Under the pieces are notes generated by a model. The model was not told where the DNA came from, did no database searches, and saw only the letters and a list, made by a program, of their open reading frames with translations. DNA of 19,419 bases from assembly GCA_020026355.1 (NCBI GenBank), contig JAHHQP010000038.1, forward strand, positions 1-19,419, written 5' to 3'. This stretch comes from Bacteroidales bacterium. Lineage in GTDB: Bacteria; Bacteroidota; Bacteroidia; Bacteroidales; UBA932. Below are positions 1 through 6,043 of the stretch, piece by piece. The number at the start of each line of letters is the position of its first letter. The stretch's first letter is position 1. Both the position numbers and the translations under genes were made by a program.

Positions 1-844
1 GCTGAAAAGCGAACTGCAGCAGCTTCGGCGCCGCACACTCGCCCGTTCCGCCCGGAGGCACCAAGCCCCGCTCCTCAAAAATCTCCAGCACCGAACGCCG
101 CTCCCCAAGCCCGTTCATCACCACGAACTGCTCGAAAATCCATCGCTGCAGCCGGTCCGACAACCTGGCCCTCTTTGCTTTAAGGTCAATGATGCCGTCC
201 TCATGGGCCTTGATTTCCTGATCCAGCCCCGCCAGCCGCGAGACGAACTCCTGCTTTCTCCGCCGGAACTCCGCCTTCTCGAATTGGCTTTCCCGGACCA
301 ATGAAGCCAGGTCCGCCGAGGTCAATGGCGCCGAGCCCGAAACCGAACCGGAGTCCGAGTCCGAAGCCAATGCCTCTCGGAGCTGTTCCCGACGCGCCTT
401 CGAAGCCGCCATCGCCACCTTCATTTCCTCCAGCACCTCCGTCATCTCCTGCTCCAAGGCCGCCCGGGACGCCACCAGCGCCCGATATTCCGGCGCCTGC
501 TCCAAGGCCTGCACCTCCCGGTTGATCGCGGAAATCTCCGCCTCACCCTGCTTGAAGCCCCCCTCCGGATCCAGCAGATCGAAGATCGGCGGCACGAAAC
601 CCGGAATCAGATTCCGGTCCCCGACATTGCCGGAGAAAGCCGACAGATAAGCCGTATTTCCATCAGGAAGCCGATGCAGTTCAGGTAGTTCCGTGCCTTC
701 CGGGCAGGAAACGACCAGCACTCCCAGCATCTTGCCGGGAGCGAAAAGCCGGTGCAGCTGAGCATCGGAAGCGATCTCGCTGATGACCGCCTCAGCAGCG
801 CGGACCACCAGCGGATGCGGTATGTATCTGAAAGGATTGTTCAT
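1..844 (-). CDS. RluA-family RNA pseudouridine synthase, N-terminal part (cut by left edge)
   Basis: This open frame runs off the left edge; 281 codons are visible. It was translated by hand because no stop lies in the window. The N-terminus contains the segments AFSGNVG and IPGFVPPIFDLL (about residues 70-95). A long charged, probably coiled-coil stretch follows (about residues 100-235), and then PPGGTGECAAPKLLQFAF at the edge. These are hallmarks I know from the long (about 550-residue) RluA-type synthases that carry an extra N-terminal region before the catalytic domain. Such enzymes isomerise uridine to pseudouridine in rRNA or tRNA in the cytoplasm. The catalytic domain with its HRLD motif would lie beyond the edge, so activity and target cannot be judged. 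The ATG at 844-842 was chosen because an in-frame TAG, the stop of the upstream gene, lies only 9 bases before it. The gene is probably co-transcribed with the DUF4476 gene. Confidence 0.85.
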   Translation of the reverse strand, partial: MNNPFRYIPHPLVVRAAEAVISEIASDAQLHRLFAPGKMLGVLVVSCPEGTELPELHRLPDGNTAYLSAFSGNVGDRNLIPGFVPPIFDLLDPEGGFKQGEAEISAINREVQALEQAPEYRALVASRAALEQEMTEVLEEMKVAMAASKARREQLREALASDSDSGSVSGSAPLTSADLASLVRESQFEKAEFRRRKQEFVSRLAGLDQEIKAHEDGIIDLKAKRARLSDRLQRWIFEQFVVMNGLGERRSVLEIFEERGLVPPGGTGECAAPKLLQFAFQ

Positions 845-853
845 CGGCAAGAC

Positions 854-1492
854 CTACATGAATCTGCCGTAATTGCGAAGGTAATCCTTCACCTCATTCT
901 GATTGGAAATGAAATCCAGTTCCTCGATGACCTCATCGAAATTCTCCGGATCCACCACATGAGGATAGACCATCTTCAGCAGATCGACACGATGGCCATC
1001 GAAACTCCATTCCTCCATCAGGTCCTCGCACTGCGAACAGGTCAGACTATAATGCTTCAATGCCTTTTTCACTCGTTTCAGACGCCGGTCATCGAAACCG
1101 TCATCCTCTATATCGTCCAGCAGATCCTTGAACCGCTCATGCGGCATGACACGATGAGAAGGATAGCGGTTTCCTCCCGGGAAGCAATCCGGTCCCGGAT
1201 ACATTCCGCCATCATGGCTGACGCCCACCTGGATTTCGAAGACCCCATGTCCGGGATAACGTACATTCTGATGATAAACGACCCTTCCTGAACGGTCACG
1301 TACATCTACGCGATAGACGCCCCTGTCCAGATTGGCGATGAAGCAGGATTCTGCCGGCATGCTCACCTGGCAGCCGTTGAGATAGACGACAACCTCATGA
1401 TGACCGGAACGGACATGGATACCACGGAGCGGCTGGGCCTGAACACTGCAGACCAGCAAGACCGCACACAGAAATGAAAATATTCGTTTCAT
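854..1492 (-). CDS. Secreted DUF4476-domain protein
   Basis: The protein has 212 residues from the ATG at 1492. A longer frame from 1528 exists, but residue 1 of MKRIFSFLC starts a clean signal peptide (cleavage expected after residue 19, VQA|Q) preceded by an A-rich leader. A promoter box at 1524-1517 also fits the shorter start. Residues 20-90 look like a small beta-rich domain. Residues of about 117-208 match the DUF4476 pattern, with the segments FDDRRLKRVKKAL, LTCSQCEDLMEEW and RVDLLKMVYPHVVDP. DUF4476 proteins are common exported proteins of Bacteroidota with no established function, and none is assigned here. The two cysteines in TCSQC could form a disulfide in the periplasm. The gene lies just ahead of the pseudouridine synthase in the same frame, separated by TAG and 9 bases. 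Confidence 0.85.
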   Translation of the reverse strand: MKRIFSFLCAVLLVCSVQAQPLRGIHVRSGHHEVVVYLNGCQVSMPAESCFIANLDRGVYRVDVRDRSGRVVYHQNVRYPGHGVFEIQVGVSHDGGMYPGPDCFPGGNRYPSHRVMPHERFKDLLDDIEDDGFDDRRLKRVKKALKHYSLTCSQCEDLMEEWSFDGHRVDLLKMVYPHVVDPENFDEVIEELDFISNQNEVKDYLRNYGRFM

Positions 1493-1516
1493 ATTTTTCT
1501 TTTTTCGATTCTCCTT

Positions 1517-1524
1517 CAAAGATA
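1517..1524 (-). promoter_or_regulatory. Bacteroidota -7 box for the DUF4476 gene
   Basis: On the minus strand the bases read TATCTTTG, an exact match to the TAnnTTTG -7 element of the Bacteroidota primary sigma factor. It sits 24 bases before the ATG at 1492, giving a short untranslated leader. No good TTG -33 element is seen at the usual distance. Confidence 0.6.
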
Positions 1525-1600
1525 GCAAGAATTATGAATACCTGCGGACATTTCTGAAAACAGAAAAATCCCTCTGCCAGCAGAAATCAAAGCCACGGAC

Positions 1601-2323
1601 TCACGGCTTCAGTCCGAAACGGACATTGACTTCCACCTGGAACTTGCTCTCCTGCACGGACAGAAGCGCTGACGAAGCCCCATCAGCGACCTCCGCCTCA
1701 CAATCATTCGCCGCGGCCTTTCCCATCATCCGGCTACGCATCAGCACCGGCTCCTCCTGCTTCCAGACATTGCCCACATAGACATGCACCGCCGGTCCGA
1801 GCTCCTGACCGAGCGCACTTGCAACCGCCTCGGCACGTCTGCGCGCATCAGCCGTCGCCTCCGCCAGCAGTTCCATCCCGATCTCCTTCTCCTTCGAGCA
1901 GGAAGTCTTCATCAGAGAGACATTCGAAATCTGCTTCTCCCCCAAGGCCTCGATGACCTTGTGCATCTGCTCATAACTGTTCACCTCCAGCACATAGGTC
2001 GCCGAAACCAAGGACTTGATATTGGAACGGAGCAGTCCCAGCTTGATGTCGCTGCCCATATAAGAAACCTTCAGATCTTCAGTCACATCCACTCCGCATT
2101 TATCCAGCACCGTCACCATCTCCTCCTGCTTCTGCGCCAAGGTGGATCTGCCCTTGTAATCCTTCTCGTCGATCCTGATCTTCAATGTCAGTTCATCCGG
2201 AACGATCTCGCGCTCCGCCACGCCTCTCACCTCGATGACCGGAACCTCATCGGAAGTCCGCGCCTGCACCGACAGGACGCAGGCCACGACGGCCGCTGCC
2301 GTCAACATGATTTTTCCATTCAT
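1601..2323 (-). CDS. Secreted SIMPL-domain (DUF541) protein
   Basis: The protein has 240 residues. It has an N-terminal signal peptide (about residues 1-21, cleavage after SVQA) followed by a single SIMPL/DUF541 domain over the rest. Recognisable pieces are the opening VIEVRGVAEREIVPDELTLKI, a helix rich in Ala and Arg (TADARRRAEAVASALG, about residues 157-172) and the closing strand FQVEVNVRFGL. Family members include E. coli YggE, linked to lowered oxidative stress, and other periplasmic proteins of unclear mechanism, so a role in envelope stress is only a family-level suggestion. The length is normal and the frame intact. The gene is divergent from the AlaX-like gene across an 86-base gap. 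It ends 108 bases before the DUF4476 start, which has its own promoter box, so the two may be separately transcribed. Confidence 0.88.
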   Translation of the reverse strand: MNGKIMLTAAAVVACVLSVQARTSDEVPVIEVRGVAEREIVPDELTLKIRIDEKDYKGRSTLAQKQEEMVTVLDKCGVDVTEDLKVSYMGSDIKLGLLRSNIKSLVSATYVLEVNSYEQMHKVIEALGEKQISNVSLMKTSCSKEKEIGMELLAEATADARRRAEAVASALGQELGPAVHVYVGNVWKQEEPVLMRSRMMGKAAANDCEAEVADGASSALLSVQESKFQVEVNVRFGLKP

Positions 2324-2396
2324 AATATTATCGGTTTATTTTCCGCAGGAAGGAAGATACAAAAACTGAGCCGACCTTCCTGTGCGTGAAATTCCT

Positions 2397-2404
2397 TATA
2401 TTTG
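2397..2404 (+). promoter_or_regulatory. Bacteroidota -7 box for the AlaX-like gene
   Basis: TATATTTG followed by C matches TAnnTTTG exactly. Only 5 bases separate its last G from the ATG at 2410, so transcription would begin at or within a few bases of that start codon. This supports the 2410 start and suggests a leaderless message. A -33 TTG is not evident. Confidence 0.6.
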
Positions 2405-2409
2405 CATTC

Positions 2410-2901
2410 ATGGAAACAGAAATCACCGGGCTGAAGCCCAAATACACGGACACGTCCATTGCCCCGATGCACACTTGCGAGCATATCGTGAACCAGACGA
2501 TGATCCGGATGTTCGGATGCGGCAGAAGCATCTCCGCCCATATCGAGAAGAAAAAGAGCAAGTTGGATTATATCCTGGCCAATGAACCTTCGGCTGCTCA
2601 GGTCGAGGAACTGGAGGCCCGGGTCAATGAGATCATCGCCCGGGAACTGCCGGTCACGATGGAATTCATCGCCCAGGAAGAAGCGGCCGAGCGCTTCGAT
2701 CTGAAACGTCTCCCGGAAGGCACCACCGGCACCGTCCGTGTCGTCAAGGTCGGCGACTACGACGAATGCCTCTGCATCGGCGCCCACGTCGGAAACACCC
2801 GAGAAATCGGCCGCTTCCGGCTCATCAGCCACGATTGGGATGCGGAAAATCACCGTTGGAGGATCAGATTCAAGCTGGATTCATTATCTTTACCGAAATA
2901 A
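2410..2901 (+). CDS. AlaX-like alanyl-tRNA editing (second additional domain) protein
   Basis: The protein has 163 residues from the ATG at 2410. A start at 2386 is also open, but it would place the promoter box inside the coding region. Two zinc-binding motifs of the AlaRS editing domain are present: HTCEH (HxxxH, His21 and His25) and CIGAH (CxxxH, Cys122 and His126). The latter is followed by VGNTREIGRFRL, as in the CxxTHV...IGxF block of AlaRS. Proteins with only this domain hydrolyse mischarged tRNA such as Ser-tRNA(Ala) in the cytoplasm, and I infer that role here. The N-terminal beta-barrel domain of larger AlaX proteins is absent, making this a minimal form. The substrate could differ from that of AlaX. 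The gene is followed after 19 bases by the hydrolase gene and is probably co-transcribed with it. Confidence 0.82.
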   Translation: METEITGLKPKYTDTSIAPMHTCEHIVNQTMIRMFGCGRSISAHIEKKKSKLDYILANEPSAAQVEELEARVNEIIARELPVTMEFIAQEEAAERFDLKRLPEGTTGTVRVVKVGDYDECLCIGAHVGNTREIGRFRLISHDWDAENHRWRIRFKLDSLSLPK

Positions 2902-2920
2902 CTGAAACTGAATACAGATC

Positions 2921-3850
2921 ATGCAGACCACAAATCTCAGGAAGATGACCCTCACGTCATCGGAAGACGAGCTCCAGCTCGCCCTGCTCTGCACGACACC
3001 GGCAGAAGGCCAGGAAACGAAAGGTATCCTGCAGCTGGTGCACGGCATGTGCGAACACAAAGAAAGATACATTCCCTTCATGCAGTTCATGTCAGAACAC
3101 GGCTGGATCTGCGTCATCCATGACCACCGCGGCCACGGTGCCTCCGTCCGCTACCCGAACGAACTGGGCTACTTCTATGAAGGAGGCTGGAAAGCCATGG
3201 TCAATGATGTCAGACTCGTCAGCGACCGGATCCGCCAGGAATACCCAGGACAGCCGCTCAGCATGCTCGGCCACAGCATGGGTTCGATGGTCGTCCGTTC
3301 CTACCTGAAGGAGAACGATGATCAGCTCCGCAAGCTCGTCGTCTGCGGCAGCCCGAGCAAGAACCCGGCCGCCGGTATCGGCATCCGCCTCTGCCGTCAC
3401 GCCATCAAGCATTACGGCGGCATGTCGCGTCCGCACCTGATCCAGAAGATGTCCTTCGGTTCCTTCAACAAGCCTTTCAAGCACGAAGGTTCCCCTAATG
3501 CCTGGATCTGCTCCGACAAGAAGGTCGTGGAAGCATACGACAAGAATCCGCTCTGCCAGTACCAGTTCACGGCCAACGGTTTCTACAATCTCATGAGCCT
3601 GATGCAGGACACCTATAATAAAGAGGGATGGAAACTCCGTCAGCCGGACCTTCCGGTTCATTTCATTTCCGGAGAACAGGACCCCTGCATCGGTTCCCCG
3701 AAGAAATTCCGGAAAGCCGTCAGATTCCTGCAGGAAGCCGGCTACCGCCAGGTGACCGGGAAACTCTATCCGGGCATGCGCCACGAAATCCTCAATGAGA
3801 TCGACAAGGCGACCGTCTGGAAAGACGTGCTGGATTTTCTGGAAAAATAA
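2921..3850 (+). CDS. Alpha/beta hydrolase (lysophospholipase / monoglyceride-lipase type)
   Basis: The protein has 309 residues and is an alpha/beta hydrolase of the Hydrolase_4 (serine aminopeptidase S33-like) group. Visible marks are LVHGMCEHKERY near the oxyanion loop, DHRGHGAS, the nucleophile elbow GHSMG with Ser119, GEQDP with Asp254, and MRHEILNE with His288, which together form a complete catalytic triad. Relatives cleave lysophospholipids or monoacylglycerols in the cytoplasm, and the exact substrate cannot be read from the sequence. There is no signal peptide. The first ATG was chosen; a second Met at residue 9 is possible. It follows the AlaX-like gene by 19 bases. No convincing terminator follows, and the next gene seems to have its own weak promoter. 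Confidence 0.9.
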   Translation: MQTTNLRKMTLTSSEDELQLALLCTTPAEGQETKGILQLVHGMCEHKERYIPFMQFMSEHGWICVIHDHRGHGASVRYPNELGYFYEGGWKAMVNDVRLVSDRIRQEYPGQPLSMLGHSMGSMVVRSYLKENDDQLRKLVVCGSPSKNPAAGIGIRLCRHAIKHYGGMSRPHLIQKMSFGSFNKPFKHEGSPNAWICSDKKVVEAYDKNPLCQYQFTANGFYNLMSLMQDTYNKEGWKLRQPDLPVHFISGEQDPCIGSPKKFRKAVRFLQEAGYRQVTGKLYPGMRHEILNEIDKATVWKDVLDFLEK

Positions 3851-3884
3851 TTTCCTCTTTTCCGCATTGTAAGGATATTTTATG

Positions 3885-3892
3885 TACCTTCG
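3885..3892 (+). promoter_or_regulatory. Possible -7 box for the deoxyribosyltransferase-like gene
   Basis: TACCTTCG differs from TAnnTTTG at one base and lies 29 bases before the ATG at 3922. A TTG at 3867-3869 is only 15 bases upstream, shorter than the usual spacing of about 20, so this is a tentative call. Confidence 0.35.
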
Positions 3893-3921
3893 TTCCGTAA
3901 GAACAAAACTTGACTTGAACT

Positions 3922-4623
3922 ATGGCTATTGAACTCAAGGATCTGGTCCCTTACGGACACGAAGACGGAGACAAGATTTTCTTCGTGAGAGCCTGCGACC
4001 GACGAAGCGACCTGGTCGATCCGATCTTGTGTCTCTGCTTCAAGTTCTACGAAACGACAGAGTACTTCATCCAGATCTACCAGAAATGTGAGAAAGCGTC
4101 CTGGATCGACCCGATCAGCGACGACAAGACCGTTCACGAGGAATACCGCGAACTGGTCCGCAAGAAACTCACCCCTGCCGCGCTCGAACACGTCATCGAA
4201 CGGTTCAATGCGGAAATCGAGATTCTGTACGACCTCGAAGACCCTTGGAAATACAAGCCGGTCCCTTCGACCGACCCCGAAACGGAAGTGGTCCACCGCT
4301 ATCCGGTGACGACTCTGTGCGGCAGCACCCGGTTCAAGGAAGAATTCATGGAAGTCCAGAAACGCCTGACTCTGGAAGGCAGGATAGTGATCTCCGTCGG
4401 TCTTTTCGGACATGCCGGAGACGACGAGGTCTGGAGCGAAGGCACCAAAGAAATGCTGGACGACATGCACAAGCGCAAGATCGACATGGCGGAAAGCATC
4501 TTCGTCATCAACAAGGACGGCTACATCGGCAGTTCCACCCGTTCCGAAATCGAGTACGCCCGCAGGTACGGGAAGAAGATCGAATATCTCGAGCCGCCCA
4601 CAAAAACAGATACACCATCATGA
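3922..4623 (+). CDS. Nucleoside 2-deoxyribosyltransferase-like protein with an unknown N-terminal domain
   Basis: The protein has 233 residues and appears cytoplasmic. The C-terminal half (about residues 128-225) resembles the nucleoside 2-deoxyribosyltransferase fold: LCGSTRF at residues 132-138 (the nucleotide-binding start), a middle segment DDMHKRKIDMAESIFVIN, and GSSTRSEIEYARRYGK at residues 203-218, where Glu209 fits the conserved glutamate position. Family members transfer deoxyribose between bases or hydrolyse nucleotides, and many are uncharacterised. The N-terminal 120 residues, with DKIFFVRACDRR and a helical, acidic middle, are not something I recognise. The stop codon overlaps the msrA start (ATGA at 4620-4623), which suggests translational coupling. 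The function is tentative. Confidence 0.7.
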   Translation: MAIELKDLVPYGHEDGDKIFFVRACDRRSDLVDPILCLCFKFYETTEYFIQIYQKCEKASWIDPISDDKTVHEEYRELVRKKLTPAALEHVIERFNAEIEILYDLEDPWKYKPVPSTDPETEVVHRYPVTTLCGSTRFKEEFMEVQKRLTLEGRIVISVGLFGHAGDDEVWSEGTKEMLDDMHKRKIDMAESIFVINKDGYIGSSTRSEIEYARRYGKKIEYLEPPTKTDTPS

Positions 4624-5138
4624 AAACCATCTATTTTGCAGGCGGATGTTTCTGGGGAACCGAACATTTCATGAAACAGATTCCTGGAGTGATCTTCACC
4701 CGGACCGGCTATGCCAACGGCCACACTTCCCATCCATCCTACCGGGAAGTCTGCACCGACAAGACCGGATTCGCGGAAACCGTATTGACGGAATATGACG
4801 AGCAGCAGGTTGACCTGGACTTTCTCGTCCGACTCTTCTTCAAGATGATCGACCCGACCTCATTGAATCAGCAAGGCGGAGACAAAGGCACCCAGTACCG
4901 GACCGGCATCTACTACACGGATCCGCAAGACCGCCCGGTCATCGAAAAGACCGTCCAGGCCCTTTCCGCCGATTACGAAGCGCCCATCGTCGTGGAAATT
5001 CTTCCGCTGCAGAACTTCTATCCGGCAGAAGACTACCATCAGGATTACCTCGAAAAGAATCCCGACGGCTACTGCCATGTCTCCCCGGAACTGTTCAAGA
5101 TGGCCCGGGAAGCCCGTAAGACAGACAAACATCTTTAA
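4620..5138 (+). CDS. msrA: Peptide-methionine (S)-S-oxide reductase MsrA
   Basis: The protein has 172 residues, the normal size for a stand-alone MsrA. The active-site motif GCFWG is at residues 9-13 with catalytic Cys10, and TGYANG, DPTSLNQQGGDKGTQYRTGIYY and AEDYHQDYL follow in family order. Cys152 in the segment DGYCHV is the likely resolving cysteine. MsrA reduces methionine-S-sulfoxide in proteins with thioredoxin as the usual electron donor. No signal peptide is present, so it should act in the cytoplasm. A much longer upstream-extended frame exists, but homology begins exactly at the ATG at 4620, which overlaps the preceding stop as ATGA. The aquaporin gene starts 13 bases after the stop, so the three genes probably share a transcript. 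Confidence 0.95.
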   Translation: MKTIYFAGGCFWGTEHFMKQIPGVIFTRTGYANGHTSHPSYREVCTDKTGFAETVLTEYDEQQVDLDFLVRLFFKMIDPTSLNQQGGDKGTQYRTGIYYTDPQDRPVIEKTVQALSADYEAPIVVEILPLQNFYPAEDYHQDYLEKNPDGYCHVSPELFKMAREARKTDKHL

Positions 5139-5151
5139 AAACAGATAAGAT

Positions 5152-5844
5152 ATGAAAAAGTATTTAGCAGAAATGGTGGGAACTATGGTTCTCGTCCTGA
5201 TGGGCTGCGGAACAGCAGTCAGTCTCGGTTGTTCGATCCTTGCCCCGGCAACAGTTGTCGGCACGGCACTCGCATTCGGACTTTCAGTCATCGCGATGGC
5301 CTATACCATCGGTAACATCAGCGGCTGTCACATCAACCCGGCGATCACGCTCGGCTGCATGCTGACCGGACGCATGAAAACGAAGGAAGGTCTGATGTAC
5401 ATGCTCTTCCAGACCATCGGAGGTATCCTCGGAGCCCTGATTCTCTTCCTCTGCACGAAAGCCAGCGGCAGCGTCATCACCGGAACAGGTGCCAACGCCT
5501 GCCAGGCCGGAGTCTCCATCTGGGGAGGTCTCGTCGCTGAGGTCGTATTCACCGCCATCTTCGTCCTCGTCGTCTTGGGAACTACTGATTCCAAGAAAGG
5601 CGCCGGCAACTTCGCAGGTCTGGCCATCGGTCTCACCCTCGTCCTCGTGCACCTCGTCTGCATCCGCTACACCGGCACCTCCGTCAATCCGGCACGTTCC
5701 ATCGGCCCTGCCCTCTTCGAAGGTGGTAAGGCCCTCTCACAGCTCTGGATCTTCATCGCAGGTCCGTTCATCGGAGCTGCCATCGCCGCCGGCATCTGGA
5801 AACTCATCGGCACCGACTGCAACTGCTGCAGCAGGAAGAACTGA
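5152..5844 (+). CDS. aqpZ: Aquaporin Z-type water channel (MIP family)
   Basis: The protein has 230 residues and six predicted membrane helices. Two NPA boxes form the pore: HINPA with Asn62 and SVNPAR with Asn179. Aligning by eye with E. coli AqpZ, the selectivity-filter residues are Phe42, His167, Thr176 and Arg182. That is the water-specific set, rather than the glycerol set of GlpF. It should therefore pass water across the inner membrane. The C-terminal tail carries three cysteines (DCNCCSRKN), which is unusual for the family and could bind metal or be oxidised. The gene follows msrA by 13 bases and is closed by a strong terminator. Confidence 0.93.
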   Translation: MKKYLAEMVGTMVLVLMGCGTAVSLGCSILAPATVVGTALAFGLSVIAMAYTIGNISGCHINPAITLGCMLTGRMKTKEGLMYMLFQTIGGILGALILFLCTKASGSVITGTGANACQAGVSIWGGLVAEVVFTAIFVLVVLGTTDSKKGAGNFAGLAIGLTLVLVHLVCIRYTGTSVNPARSIGPALFEGGKALSQLWIFIAGPFIGAAIAAGIWKLIGTDCNCCSRKN

Positions 5845-5865
5845 TGTCAAGACCATAAGAACATC

Positions 5866-5897
5866 ATGCAGCCGCCCTTTGGACGGCTGCATTTTTA
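5866..5897 (+). terminator. Intrinsic terminator after aqpZ
   Basis: A perfect 9-base stem is formed by ATGCAGCCG (5866-5874) and CGGCTGCAT (5884-5892), with further C-G pairing inside the loop. A run of five T follows at 5893-5897. It lies 22 bases after the aqpZ stop and ends the left plus-strand gene group. Confidence 0.88.
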
Positions 5898-5975
5898 TAC
5901 TCTGACAGAGCCGGACTATCCCATTTTCATGAGACGGAACAGCCGCGACAACGCAAAAATCACAAAAAGTTGGTA

Positions 5976-6006
5976 TTGGCATTGAATCCAGAGAATGTTA
6001 ATTTTG
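5976..6006 (+). promoter_or_regulatory. Bacteroidota promoter for the TonB receptor / protease gene cluster
   Basis: A TTG at 5976-5978, a 20-base spacer and TAATTTTG at 5999-6006 fit the Bacteroidota TTG-N19-21-TAnnTTTG promoter. Transcription would start near 6011-6014, leaving a leader of about 30 bases before the ATG at 6044. No clear promoter is seen in any gap between the next seven genes, so it may drive the whole 12-kb unit. I looked for a Fur-type operator around it and saw none that I could defend. Confidence 0.75.
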
Positions 6007-6043
6007 CAATTTCCAACAAGACATCAATACAAAACGAATCATA

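Noticed and set aside
301..525. Proline-rich plus-strand open frame of 74 codons
   Set aside because: It is the antisense of the charged coiled-coil region of the pseudouridine synthase, and its Pro/Ser repeats reflect that composition.
1551..1566. Hairpin TTTCTG-AAAA-CAGAAA downstream of the SIMPL-domain gene
   Set aside because: The stem is only six mostly A-T pairs and no T run follows on the minus strand, so it is too weak to call a terminator.
3841..3863. Inverted repeat GGAAAA / TTTTCC after the alpha/beta hydrolase gene
   Set aside because: It is a short AT-rich stem with a long loop and no T tract, and is likely to occur by chance.
4245..4619. N-terminal extension of the MsrA frame
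   Set aside because: The extension reads the deoxyribosyltransferase-like gene out of frame and is low-complexity. MsrA similarity begins exactly at the ATG at 4620.
5898..5975. Possible small RNA, tRNA or Fur operator between the aqpZ terminator and the operon promoter
   Set aside because: No cloverleaf, no further terminator and no Fur-like palindrome could be made out in this 78-base stretch.
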